The position numbers and the translations under genes were made by a program. From Tyto alba (lineage: Eukaryota > Chordata > Aves > Strigiformes > Tytonidae), in contig NW_024881313.1 in the NCBI RefSeq assembly GCF_018691265.1, positions 3,774,501-3,838,500 of the forward strand: 64,000 bases of DNA, in the 5' to 3' direction. The notes below the pieces were generated by a model. It worked only from the letters and a program-made list of their open reading frames with translations, ran no database searches and was not told where the DNA came from. Positions 1 through 11,700 of the stretch are shown in pieces. The first letter of the stretch is position 1. Every line of letters starts with the position of its first letter.

Positions 1-1327
1 TTACAACAGCTACAGCTAACCACCCTGCCACATCACTGTGCAGGCAGTGCTTATAAATGACCGCTCCAGGACAGAACAAAATTCTGGTCTTCAATGTAGA
101 CACAAGTTCAAGCGAAGACTATACATCCCACTTGCACATTTACAGAGACCTAAGTGGGCAAGCAGAATATCTACACCATAAAATTCTTGGGCAGCTTCCT
201 TACATTACATATATTTGAACTGTTTAACGTTTTTTTTTTCTCATTGACATGAATTGGTAGGAATTGAAACAGAAATGCTTTATCACAAATAGTCACTTGC
301 AGTAACATATTCTCAGACCTCAGCAGTCAGGATTCACAAGCAGACTCCTTCCCCCCCCGGGCCTAATGGGACTACTTTGTTCCTGCAACACATCCGTGCT
401 CACCTGTAAAGAAGAGTAGAGATGGACACACTGTCTGAGGAAGGAGAACCGTCTTTATTTTAAGAAAGGTGGGTAAGAGAGAGAAGAAATCATCACTTTT
501 TTAAAAAGTGAATGAAAATTCCCATCTGCCACTCAGACCCTAATTGCCACTACTATCACTCAGCCAATAAACCTTTTTAGTCCTTGTAAGGCAGATTCCA
601 GCTAACCCTTGCTTTTCCATGCAGGCAATAGAGGCTAACCAAAGTCTTGATGTGAACAGAAGGAACCTGGAGATGCTCTGCACCACACTGTGCTCAGATG
701 GGCCAGAATCTGGCTATCAACCAGTTCAACTCGTATTCATGCATATGCAGGTCAGCTGTTACCGGCAGAAGTTCTTAAAGCAAACAAATCACTTAAAATT
801 TCCCAAGTATCATGTCCTAGTGCCCAAACCGAACCACGTATTTAGATGTTATAGATGCTAATTTAAGGACAGAAGCAAGGCAGACCTTCTGTTGTTACTT
901 CAAAACAACAGTAAACCCTAGCAGTGGTCTCAAACTTGAATTATGTATATGGTCTCAAGATGAACAGCTTTATTTCTTCTCAGAATGTTTGCATATGAGC
1001 ATTTTTTAAAAAAAACTAAAAATAAAAGACATGTTTTGCTGAAGCTAAAAATGCATTTGCAAAGATGTAATTGTTTCTGGATTATTTCCAGATTCGAAAG
1101 GCTTATATGAGCAATGCTTCAATTTGGCTTCAGAAGTTCCCTATAAGATGGACAAATGCTAAACTGCTCTTAAAGATGGCAAAGAGATCCAGCAACACGT
1201 CACACACAGCTTGATCAAGGCCAAGCATCAAGTCAACGGTAGAGCTGAGTCCTGCAGCATGGTCTTCTGTTATCAACCACAAAGCTCATTTCCTTTTTCC
1301 ATTAGTAAAATGTGGGCTGATACTGTA

Positions 1328-1368
1328 ACCTTCCCTCTTCTGTAGAACAGGAATAATTACACTAGTTT
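1328..1368 (+). mobile_element. Possible MIR SINE relic
   Basis: The stretch around CTCTTCTGTAGAACAGGAAT resembles the MIR segment that runs TTTCCTCATCTGTAAAATGGGAATAAT. The match is short and diverged; a similar phrase occurs just upstream near 1287-1317. Weak call. Confidence 0.22.
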
Positions 1369-3186
1369 GAAGTCTTCATACTGGTAAGTTAAACATACAT
1401 ACAAATTCTACCAAATTAAATTTAAAACCAAGACTGTTTGGTTAGATTATGTAAACAATATGCTCTAAGACTTGCTGAGTTCTGAGAACTGAAACCACAG
1501 ACAGCCAAAATACAGCTGCACACAGGCAGATACGGCATGTCTGCTAATATTGGAAACTTTATCATGCTGCAGCAAGTTTAACCTCTGATTAGTATGTGCA
1601 TAGAAGAAATACAGACTGAATGCACTGGAACAAAAACAAAAAACCACTCCAAGGTTGTAAGTTATGAAAGCCAAGGGCACTCAGTTATTTTATGAAGCAC
1701 TTGAAAATATTTATTAGTTGTACTCCTGTGGCATCTAAGAGCCCCAAGCATTGGCCAACGCTCATCTGTGCTCATCCTTGCAAAAATACAAAACAAAAGA
1801 TAAACCATAGACTGCTGTAGGCTGTAGCTAAGGGCTTCATACAAAGCAGGGTACTGTCAAGTGCCAAACCCCCTGACTTTTAAGCATTTACATCTAAAGC
1901 CCAGAGCTCAGTTCCTCGGCTAGATGTCAAGTTTGTTTGATTCACCTGCTGAGCTGGAGGCCGCCTGGAGTTCACTGGTATCAACCACTCGGACCAAGGC
2001 TGTGCCTGAACTCCCTCTCCGCCCTGTAGTTCGGGCATTTGAACCAAGACTGCAAGGGAGCCACATCTGTCAATTTGGGTGACAGATCCCGGAGCCCAGA
2101 TTCACTAAAGCCAGAGAGGATTCAGAGGTCTGCACTCAGCATCCTCTCTCAGAAGCCAGAACAGTATGCAAGAAAGACCTTGAGATCCGTGGAGCAAGGA
2201 AGCTCCGCACGCGGCGACGCGCCTCTCCAGCTTAATGCTTAGAACATGCAGGAAGGGAGTCTTGGGTTCCAGTCTGGCCTTTAAGGGTTGTTTCTGCTTT
2301 CAACATGTAACTCAGATGCAAAAATATACAAATGATCCATAAAACAAAAAATCACATTGCCCAAACGAGTATCTTAACTAACAAGTTATTGAGTTGGGTT
2401 GACTCCTGCTTGTTTTCATTCTGGTCTTGAGACTCTTGCGTTTCAAACGTAAACAGAAGGCTGAATTTCTCGTGCCCATTTCTTTCAAGTGCCTACTAGT
2501 TCAGGCAATCAGGGCTCACCGTGTTCGTGGCTTTCACTAAAAGAGTTGGAATAAATATTTATTTTTAGGACCCAGTCCTTTCTTTGGATCTGGTTGCAAG
2601 TGTCACACGCTGGAACGGTGACATAGTGAAATTTGTGTAAGTCACATACACCATCTTAAAAAAAACACATAGCTGCTCATTGTCTTTAAAATTTATTTAC
2701 ATTTTTCTACAGTTGTATTGATAGTCAAAGGAGCTTGTCTGCTTTTCGCAGCGCATATTGCTATGTTTAAGAAGCGCTCTTACAAATTCTCAATCTGACA
2801 CCTCAAATAAAACACTTGAGTCACAAGCCCCCCGACCCCCAAAGTTGTTCATCCTTCTATTTACTCCTCCAGCCCACTAAAATGCCAGCGTATTACTCTC
2901 TGCCAATTCCTCATAACTTAAATATTAAAATAACTGCTCATGAGCTAAGGAGCAGGTGGTGGTACTGCCATGTCACCGCTTTCAATTTCAGGCTGCCTCG
3001 CTCAGAAACGCACCTTAACTTTTCTGCCTTCCCGCAGCTCTGCAGCGGAGCCAGCCCTGCCCGGCAGAGGGGCCGCCAGCCGCCCCGCCCCGCCTCCCAC
3101 GCCAGCACCCCCAAAACCCACAGCACACACAACCTCCTCACCCCCCGCGCGCCGCCGAAACCCTGGCGCGGTTTTTCACCGGAGGC

Positions 3187-3226
3187 TTTTTTTTTTTTTT
3201 TTTTTTTTCTTTTTTTTTTCTTTTTT
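3187..3226. repeat. Interrupted poly-T tract
   Basis: 22 Ts, C, ten Ts, C, six Ts, inside the CpG island on the intron 1 side of CHN2 exon 1. On the CHN2 strand it reads as A-rich. Confidence 0.85.
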
Positions 3227-3773
3227 GTTAATCCGGCTGGGGAACGCAATCGTCCCCGGTGCTGCAGAAGTACTCAAAACGCCCCGTGTGCCGCGGCACG
3301 CACCGAAGGGCACGCCCGGCACCCTGCGGCCGCCTGCCCGCCCGGCGCAAAACCCGCGCAGCACGCCCGCGCCGAGCTGCGATGCGCGGAGCCGGTCCTG
3401 CCCCGCGGGGGCCGCGGCAGGGGACGCCCGTCAGCAGGGCGAGGTGGTCCCCGGACACCCGCGGCCGCCCAACCCCCGAGGCGGGAGCTCCCGGTAACGT
3501 GGAGCGGCCGCGGAGGGGAGCCGGGGGGGCCGCGGGGCTCCCCTCGCCCCCCGCCCCACACAAAGGCACGGCGGGGCGGCGAGCCGGGTCCCCCCGAGCC
3601 TCCCCCGTCCCGGCTTCCCCCGGGCAGGGGCATCACCGCCCCCCCCCCCCCCGGGGAGAGCCCGAGAGGGGCGCGGGGGCTGCCGGCGGGGCCGGGACGG
3701 CGAAGCGCTCTGCAGACAGGTAGCTCCCTGCTAAAAATGGAAGGTGGGGAGGAATGCGGCGCTCGCCGGAGAA

Positions 3774-3779
3774 ACTTAC
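3774..3779 (-). other. CHN2: CHN2 exon 1 splice donor
   Basis: The minus strand reads TCCTCCG|GTAAGT, a full consensus 5' splice site directly after the 49-nt coding part of exon 1. It leaves a phase-1 codon, consistent with the Asp codon that follows in chimaerins. Confidence 0.88.
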
Positions 3780-3828
3780 CGGAGGAAACCGACGAGCCGG
3801 ACAAACTGGAGTTACTGGATGCGGCCAT
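3780..3828 (-). CDS. CHN2: CHN2 first coding exon (beta2-chimaerin N-terminus)
   Basis: On the minus strand the ATG at 3828-3826 opens MAASSNSSLSGSSVSS, which matches the N-terminus I know for vertebrate beta2-chimaerin. The coding part is 49 nt (16 codons plus one base) and ends G|GTAAGT. The family continues with Asp (GAY), so a phase-1 junction after a lone G is what is expected. The start context is ACCATGG, a perfect Kozak core, and no in-frame ATG lies upstream in the open frame back to 4230. Beta-chimaerin is a cytosolic and membrane-recruited protein with SH2, C1 (diacylglycerol-binding) and RhoGAP domains that inactivates Rac. None of those domains is here: the remaining exons lie past position 1, off the window. 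Only this exon is visible, so intactness of the gene cannot be judged. An alpha-chimaerin (CHN1) origin is unlikely because its N-terminus differs. Confidence 0.9.
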
Positions 3829-3921
3829 GGTCCCTCCTGCGAGCCCCTTAGCTGCGAGCCCCGCGTCGGCCCCCGCTGCTGTCCGGCCGCCGCTGCCGCC
3901 AGCCCATCGCAAAGTGCCGGG

Positions 3922-3947
3922 GCCGCCGCCGCCGCCGCCGCCGCCGC
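3922..3947 (-). repeat. GGC trinucleotide tract in probable CHN2 5' UTR
   Basis: An uninterrupted GCC run on the plus strand (GGC on the CHN2 strand) of eight and two-thirds units, ending about 94 nt before the CHN2 ATG. On the CHN2 strand it lies in a frame that is open to the start codon and reads as a glycine run. Confidence 0.85.
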
Positions 3948-4161
3948 AGCCCGCGCTCGGCCCCCGCGCCGCCGGGGAGCGGGAGGCGGCGGCGCCCGCT
4001 GAGGCGCTGCCGGCCGCTCTCCGGGGCTGGGCGAAGACGCTCGGCAGGTCAGGGGGGAAAGGCCCCGCGGCGCTTCCAGTGCCTCTCTCCGCCTGAGAAG
4101 CAGGGCTTACCTTGTGGCGGGGACGGGAGAGCCGCCCTGCCAGCGCCTTCCCTCGCCTCCT

Positions 4162-4190
4162 CCCTTCCCTTCCCGTCCCTTCCCTTCCCC
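4162..4190 (-). promoter_or_regulatory. Six-run G-quadruplex motif upstream of CHN2 ATG
   Basis: The minus strand has six consecutive G tracts (one of four Gs, five of three) separated by loops of exactly two bases (AA or AC). C runs on the plus strand are at 4162-4164, 4167-4169, 4172-4174, 4177-4179, 4182-4184 and 4187-4190. It lies about 335-360 nt upstream of the ATG on the sense strand, so it could fold in promoter DNA or in the 5' UTR RNA. Confidence 0.7.
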
Positions 4191-4382
4191 GCCTCCTCGC
4201 GGGCAGCGCTGACAGCCCCGCCGGGGACACCCGCCGCCGCCGCTCCCCTCACGCACACAAAGGAAGCGGCGGCGCTGCCGGCCGGGCTGCCGGCCCCCGG
4301 CTGAGCGGGCAGGGTGGGTCCCGGGCAGCCGAGCCCCGGGCGGCGAGGCGGCCCCGCCGAGCGGCGCCCAAGCCCCTTCCCG

Positions 4383-4403
4383 GCCGCCGCCGCCGCCGCC
4401 GCC
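4383..4403 (-). repeat. Second GGC trinucleotide tract
   Basis: Seven uninterrupted GCC units on the plus strand, about 555 nt upstream of the CHN2 ATG. Whether it is transcribed depends on the unknown start site. A shorter related run (CCGCCGCCGCCGC) lies at 4231-4243. Confidence 0.85.
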
Positions 4404-4556
4404 TGGCACGGGGCTGGCGGCCAGCGCCGCTCCCGCCATGTGCCGCCGCCCGGCCCGGCCCGGCCCGGCAGCGCCTGTTGAGCGCCCCGGCCCGGCGCCC
4501 CCCTCGGCGGGGCCGCAGCGTGGGCTCCCCCCGACACCCCCCCACACACACACACA

Positions 4557-4564
4557 CCCGCCCC
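4557..4564 (-). promoter_or_regulatory. GC box (SP1/KLF-type)
   Basis: The minus strand reads GGGGCGGG, a perfect GC box, about 730 bp upstream of the CHN2 ATG inside the CpG island. SP1/KLF use is inferred from the motif only. Confidence 0.4.
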
Positions 4565-4720
4565 GGGCCGCCGGAGCCCCCCGCGACCCCCCGCTCCAGC
4601 CGGAGCTGCGCACCTAGCGCAGGGCTACCGCTCCCTCCCGCCCTTTGTCCTCCGCGGGTTGCCCTCCGTTCCCGCAGCTCTCCTCCTCCCGCCTGACACG
4701 CTCCCACCCTCACTTCCCGA

Positions 4721-4797
4721 CCCCCCCCCCCCCCCTTTTTGTTTTTTTTTTCCCCTCTCTCCTGGCATCCCTTTTCTTAAAAAAAAAAAAAAAAAAA
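4721..4797. repeat. Poly-C / poly-T / poly-A homopolymer cluster
   Basis: A run of about fourteen Cs is followed at once by T-rich sequence, then a short unique stretch, then about nineteen As (to 4797). Lengths in such clusters are error-prone in sequencing. Confidence 0.7.
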
Positions 4798-5763
4798 CGT
4801 GCCAGCACCGACACCGGGAGCTCCCTGCCAGGTGCGCGGTAGGGGCCGCGGGCCCTCTGGGGCCCCGGCCCGGCCACATTTGGGGGCTGCCCCCCCCCAC
4901 CCCGGTGCCCGGGGGCTCCGGGGGGGACACGGGGGTGACCCCGCCGGGCCGGCTGCCAGCTGCGCAAAGGGGGCACAGCGGGTCTGTGACCCACCGGCCT
5001 GGGCCGCTGCCCTGCGTCTTCACGGGCAAATGGGAAGAAGAGCCAAGAAAGCACCACTTGGAGGCTTCCTCCCGTTGGCTGCCCTTCGTGCTTCCCTCGC
5101 AGCGCTTCACCGGCAGCCACAGCTTCCAGCTCATTTTTATAAAGCAAGGGGAAGGCTGCTGGAAGGTGGGCAGCTGCCCTGCGGCCCTCAAAAGCCCGGC
5201 GGCATGGCAAAGCCTTGCGGGCGCGGGATCTGTGAGAAGCCTACAGCCCCTCTGCCTTGACGGTGATTTACCAAAGCTTCCCACCTTTCGTTAGGGGGAG
5301 AGCCTGCAACGCGGAGTTGCTTCGGGAACCGAGCGGGGAAGCTCGTCAAAGTTTCTTTGCCAAACGGAGCCTCACCCACCCCGCCACGCAGCCTCCCGAA
5401 GGAGGGTGCAACCCGCCGGCCCTCCCCGCAACCCCCCGCACAGCCGCTCCCCCCTTCTCCCTGACCCAAAATACAACTCGGACTCCCCAGGCCCCTACAG
5501 TCGGTTCTCATTATTATTATTTTTTTTTTTTTTTTTCCTCGGGAAAACAAGGTACCGCCGCCCCCTCTAGCGGCAGAGACCCGGGGCGCAGCCGGCCCCG
5601 CCGGCGGGCTCAGGGACGAGCCCGGGGCCAGCTCGCTTTTCCAGGTTTTCTTCTGTAATGACTGACGGCTTCCTTCGTATGAGGGGGAACGAAGTTTTAA
5701 ACCGAGCTTTAGCACTGAATCTTTTTGATCTGCAAATTGCCATGTGACAGGCATAAAAACAGG

Positions 5764-5793
5764 GCGCGCGCGCGCGCGCGTGTGTGTGTGTGT
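5764..5793. repeat. Alternating GC/GT dinucleotide tract (Z-DNA-prone)
   Basis: About eight GC dinucleotides run directly into about six GT dinucleotides, giving 30 bp of strict purine/pyrimidine alternation at the outer edge of the CHN2 CpG island. Confidence 0.85.
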
Positions 5794-8700
5794 CACCGCT
5801 TTTGGCCTTCCACCAAATATTTCGTGTCACACATTTTAAAGACTGAATGATCAGGACGAAATGAGAAAAGCAGAAAGTTCTTTTATCATCTGGGTTAAGT
5901 CATAAAAGCAGGCTGATACCTGGGATGTAGGAAAATACTGTAGTAATATAGTAAACATCAAGACTGTAAGAGTAAATTTTCCACTTGCAGAGTATGTGAT
6001 GGGTTGAAGTGGTATTTGCTTGTCTCCAACACATTTGAGTTTTCTGCTTCTCCTGCTACATCTTTATTTCTGTATTTGTCTCCTTGTAGTCTGTTATATG
6101 TCTTCATTTTTCCCTCCATAATCTAGTGCTGCTGTGCCCTGATGTCTCTCCAGCAACTGTCAGAAACCTGGCTCTCATGATTGGTGAAATACAGTGGTGT
6201 TAAAAACACTAGCAAAATCTGCAGGGAAAGAGATAAAACCCCCTCACTCTGCTGAGACTTTGCAGACAGAAAAGAATTCTCATAATTAATTGTAAATTAT
6301 CTTTCCAGGCATAAATCTGGATAAAGCAATAGAGGAATTTCTTCTGAGAATGACTGCTCCAGGTACTACAGTAATTGCAAATGAAGTATTTTCTGTCTAA
6401 AGTCAGTGAGTCTGAACATGTCTGGTTATGAACATGTGTACCTTTGAAGGACAAGCAGCTGTTGATAATCTTTGTGATAATTGCAGGTATGAGGTTATAT
6501 ACTCTCGATTTCCACAACATTGAAAGGTAAATTAATAAAGTTAAGTGAAATGTGCTATAGATTAACAGAAACTCACATTTCAAGGCAGGATGGCCTTTTT
6601 CTTGAGAGTAGCAAGGAATGTAAAAGCCATTAAATTAGAGGGGAAATTACTAGATCAAAGGGAAAGCAAATTTAAAAGAAACAAAAGTAGCCTTGTCATG
6701 TGTAAGAAGTGCAAAGTGAAGACAATGCAATCAAACCTCAGCTCTATTTTATAGAAACTGTGAACAGATTCTGTCCTAATCTAGCCTGTGCAGAGCCCAG
6801 ATTTAACCATTACTAATAGTGGAAATACTCAGATACCAAGAATAAACTTTAAACTGTAAACTAGATACTCTCTTTAATGCAGACTATTCTTGGGCTTTCC
6901 ACAAGTGTATGCTTCCTCTAAGGCTGATAAAAATCTTCCACTTCACACTCCCTATGGAACTAAATGTAGTGCCTGCTTGCATGATATCTGTACTTGTATG
7001 TGAGGTCCCAGCTTCCAAAGGTTTTGAGGAAACCAACAAAATCACATCTCACTATGTATGACCTCAGAAACCCTCCATGGATGGACACTGCCATTGGCAT
7101 TAACAGTGACTTGCAAAGGAAAAATACCAAACTGTATGCTTTGTATTACACATGAGAAAGATCTGAAAACTTTTCTGGTTTTCATTCCCGGGGAAGATTT
7201 CTGGAAGATTTCCTTGCTTCTAGATTGGTTTAATGCAGTTTTTACTGACAGAGTTTCAATGTTTGTGTTCTTAGGCCTTTTTTTTTTTTTTTTTTTTTCA
7301 ATGTAGAGACCATGGAGTTTGTCAAAGAACAAAGATGTAACAAACCAGTCCTCAGTCCATACCTAAATTCCACAGAAGTGACTGCCTGTCTCATGCTAAA
7401 GCCCAGCTAACAACACAGTATTTGAAATACCCAAAAGCATTGCTGCTTGTTTCCAAAGAAATCTATGAAAATATCTAAAATGTTTCTCCAAACTTTCAGT
7501 TTATTAGGTTATTTCCGTACCCTAATTATCCACTCTGATACTACTGCATGGTAGGGTTCCTATTCGAGCTGGATCTTACACACATTTTGTTCTCCAGTAA
7601 TCAAAAATTAGTAAATACCATGGAATTACAGCAAACAATAAGCCTTACAGCCCAAGACATATTGAACCCAACAGAAAACTAAGTTAAATTAGATTTGGAA
7701 GTAATGCTCTTTCACGGCGTAATCCTGAACCTGTGGATGTGTAGGTACGTGCGCTGTCACATGAACTCTGGTGAAATGACGTATTTTGGTAAAATTATAG
7801 GTGTGAGCAGGATGAGGACCTGTATTTGGAGAGCCGTCGGTGCAAACCATAGGGACCTTGACAGGTGAGGACATGTCTGTGCTGCTTTTGTGCTATGGAG
7901 TGGGCTCTGGAGTGGCCTTGGCTCCCCAGCCAACTGATATATACTGGTTTGTTTGTGTCCATATTTCAAAACAAAGGCTCTGTGGCGCGGACAGGCCACC
8001 TGTCCACTGCACAGTCATTAGTATCATAGCTAAGTTGTAATGACTTTGTGATGGCAAGGCAAATCCTAGCTGATAAATAGGTTTTTATGTTCCCATGCGA
8101 TAAAAGCAAGCAGAAAGTCACCCATCCCCCAGACAGCAGGATGAAATTCTAGAAATAACAAATAAAGGAAAGAAGGCAGAACTGTGTTTTCAAGAAGCGC
8201 AGATCAAGAAGCCAGATTTTCCCCTTTCGACCAAATTGCTTGTTGAATATCTAAGTATCCACACGTATTTAACATCCTGGTTTCCTCTCATTCAACTTTA
8301 GACATAGTAGACAATTTCAGTGTGGAGGCAGTTTAGGAGTCTGCTTAGAACTTCTGTCATTTTCCTGACTTGGCAGAATGCTTCCTGCTGCAGAAATAGA
8401 GATCTGAAATACAAGTACAGATAAAAAAAAAAAAAAAATAGGTAGGTCACTAGATAGGGCCTGTAGCAACCTGATTCTCTGCATCAGCCTGGCTTACTCA
8501 GTCTGAAAGAAATGCATCCAGGGCAGACAACCATTTATATCACTATTGTCTACCTGTTGAAGTCTCCATTATGCAGGAGCCATTTCATAAGAGCTCTCCT
8601 AAAAGAATTTGGCCTGAAATCAGTGCATCTTGAGTGTCCTCAGCTGTAAGCCCTCCCCATCCAAGAATTCAGCCAAGCTTCATGTTGACTCCTAGCAGCC

Positions 8701-11700
8701 AGGCCTCTGTCGATGGCTGCGGTACAATCCTTAAAGCCCTCCTGGTTTTGCAGTCATGGCATCTCAGATTATGTTTATGGAATCTGGCATAATCCTCTAC
8801 ACCTGACTGCTGGGTTATTACGGCAGAGTAGCAGTGGCTTACTGTGCGCCATAGACCTGCACCTGGCGGGGAGGACAGGAGTTTGAAACCTAGTTAACGG
8901 ATTTATTTCAGGATGAAAACTGGCAGTTATTATTTCAGTGTGAGTGCAGATAGCTTGGCCAAAAAAATGGGGTTTAATTAATTGTGCAAATTAGAGGAAA
9001 GTAAAATGTTTGGCCCACTGCTTTGATTATGTAATAGGTAAAGAAATATTAATGTTTTGCACAAGACAGCAAGACATATGACACAAAGATTTAGTGTTGT
9101 CAAAGACCTGAAATGCTAATCCTTCCTTTGATGTTTATATTGCTTAGCTGGAAAGGGAGGAAATGCATTATTCATTCTTTGATGTTATGAAAGGGAAGGG
9201 CCTTTATAAGCAATATATAATCCATATTTATATACTCTCCACGGTACTTGGAAATTTTACTCAATATAAGCACAAGCCATAATAAGAAAAATAAACCGAA
9301 ATAGCAATAAATAGCAGATGCACACTGTATTTGGGTATGAATAAATTATGTGAGTCATAATGATTGCAACAGCAGGTGGTGGTGTAGTTCAAGACTCTCT
9401 GTGATTTCTCACTTTTTTCCTCGTACTCCAAAGAGGAAGGTTTGAGACCCCCAACACCTGGTGCAATTTTTAGCTTTGCACTTTTAATTGGTGAACAAGC
9501 TAGAGGCATCTATTGAATTTTATTAGTTCTGCAAAAAACATATAGCAAATAGGCTGGTCGTCACTTGTGAGTGCTAAACCTGATGCTATGACTAATTTAT
9601 GAACGTTCATCCTAGTTGTCCTTTCATCTTTCTTCCTGTCTCATACATCCTATTTTAATTAAATCTCAGATTGAGAGTTCATTGGGGCAGAGAATTTCCC
9701 TGTTATGTTGTTTTCAAATTTTTTTATACAGTAGAGCTCTAATTTGTAATTGGAAGCCCATAAAGATTTTGAAATTACTAGAGTCAACTATGTAACTGCT
9801 ATTAGACCCAATTAAAAAAAAAAATTTTTCACAGAAAAATTTCTTGTGAAATTAAGCTTAAGTGTGTCTTTCCTTTCTTAACAATAAGCAGCAACTTTCA
9901 GATCCTTTGCCTTAAAGAACAGAATTTAACAGTCCAAACCACTTACAGTATAGTTCTCTTTTACATCATGATCAAGCTCTTACTGTGGAACATGAGAACA
10001 TTTTGTTTAAATTTTTACAGGGATGGAACCCAAGACTACTAAATATTTAAGCAGATATCTAATTTTTTACTGAACCATAAACACGCGTAATTTTGGACAG
10101 TGAAGCCTTTTGTTGGTCCAGGCAACAAGTATCAGACAGTCCAACATTTGTAGGAAAAGAAGAATTTTCTCTGTGTTTCTGTACTGCCTTTCTCTGAACA
10201 GAATGGATCACATTTTAATGTGAAGGTCACATTTGTGTAAAAACTACTCTCAGCCCCTCTTCTATAATTATTAGAAACCATAGCACTACCACAAAATCTG
10301 ATGTAGGCTAAGAGGTGGAAAAACACGAATAGAAAAAATTTTGAAGAACTTAACAACAATCAGTCTCCTTTTCTGAATATTCTGATTCTTGTGTTATTAC
10401 ATATTAACAAACTCAATATGAAATATGGGCCTACTGGTGCTAAACTGAGATTTTCTTATAGAATCGTTCCAAGTAGATCATACTTGAAATGAAGCTCCAT
10501 AACCTACAATGCAGTTTTATTAGCCTTTGGCCTTTTATCTAGACCGACATTTAAATAAATTCTTTTCCTCACAGTTCAACATCTCATTCTTGAACCTACA
10601 GTAAAGTCATCATGTTGAATTCAAAGCTTCCCAATTACCATGACAATGCAGTGATATCAAAGCCTCAGCTTTACTCTTTCATTAAGATGGAAGAAAGAGC
10701 GGGGCTCAGACCAGAGCTGCTTTAACTCTTCTGTCATTTTTTCCCTTGTACGTGAATTATATGCAAACCTACAAAGATTTACATAATGAATTTATTTGCG
10801 ATTTAAGCATCCTCACTTGATTTCTTGGTACTGACAAATTCTGGCTAATGGATTTGTTTGACAACTCTCCGATGCAAAAATGTATTCAGATACTCAAAGT
10901 TCACAAATAGAGGTGGAGCTGCATGATTTGTTATCTAAGCCATGTGTTATGAGCCTTTAGAAACAAAATCGGCAGTTGTCCAAAATAAATTTTATTTCAG
11001 CTACAGAACTGAAAATTGCGTTCATCAGACTCTTGCAAAAACAAAGCTTTGCTTATTTGTCAAAAGTAAATTAGTCAAAATATCTACTTAGAAGTTATTT
11101 ACTTCAGATGTTCATGAATTATTTATCTCAGTATTTCCCCTGTTTAACAGGGATACCAGATTCTCTTAATTAGCTACAAATATTTTAAATGATACTGGGC
11201 AGCTACTAGAAGAGAATTCCCATCTTAATGTGTTCTTTATTTATAAATGTTCTCTGCCCCTTTATAGAATTCTGTCTCAATGTAATTTTGTGTACTTTGA
11301 AATTTACTAATATAGGCTGGGGTAGCCTCAAGCTTGGATGGTTTATTCTTAAATATGTTCAGATATGGATGCTCTGTATTGCATATGTAAACAGAAACCT
11401 TACAGGCTATAATGGTTTTGCAGTTGGGTTCTTTTTTCTACATTTATAGGCTCAGAGGTGAAATGTAGAGATTTTGGATGTTTCATTGGACCAACACACC
11501 ATTCAGCTATGTAATGCAATTTCCTAGAGGCCTACTGATATTAAGCATCCTAGAATCCAGATGAAGGCATTTCTCTCCTCTACAGTTTTACCTAAGAGAT
11601 AAAATCAATATATGGCTTCGCATTTCTCCCTTAATGCTTGGACTGAAACCTTGCCTCTGCTGATGGGAGTAATAGTTTTCTCACTGACTTCAAAAAGGCC

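Larger units (their letters stand above)
1..3773 (-). other. CHN2: 5' part of CHN2 intron 1
   Basis: Sequence downstream of the CHN2 exon 1 donor on the minus strand. The part from about 3040 upward is still CpG-island sequence; below that it is ordinary AT-rich intron. No second exon (the expected EEYQPPIWKSYLYQL-type sequence) is seen, so intron 1 continues beyond the window. It contains a long T tract at 3187-3226 (A-rich on the CHN2 strand) with two single C interruptions and a possible MIR relic near 1330. The short open frames in it are not convincing as genes. Confidence 0.75.
3040..5630. promoter_or_regulatory. CHN2: CpG island covering CHN2 promoter, 5' UTR and exon 1
   Basis: A dense run of CG dinucleotides and very high GC begins near 3040, peaks between 3300 and 4620, and tapers by about 5630; the flanks on both sides are AT-rich and CpG-poor. 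It brackets the CHN2 exon 1 ATG at 3828, and with CHN2 on the minus strand the promoter and 5' UTR should lie at higher coordinates. I see no clear TATA box at a sensible distance on the minus strand, which suggests a dispersed, TATA-less CpG promoter. The transcription start cannot be fixed by eye. Such islands often fire in both directions, so a plus-strand divergent transcript is possible. Confidence 0.85.

Noticed and set aside
2816..4096. 426-codon plus-strand open frame across the CpG island
   Set aside because: Very high GC removes stops in many frames; composition is Pro/Arg/Ala low-complexity, it runs through a poly-T tract, and the real gene (CHN2 exon 1) is on the other strand.
3274..4230. 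318-codon minus-strand frame as a complete protein
   Set aside because: It begins at GTG, not ATG, and reads through the CHN2 exon 1 donor into intron. Only 3828-3780 is supported as coding.
4625..5284. 219-codon minus-strand frame upstream of CHN2
   Set aside because: Passes through poly-C and poly-A homopolymers (poly-Phe, poly-Gly); no recognisable protein, explained by GC-rich promoter composition.
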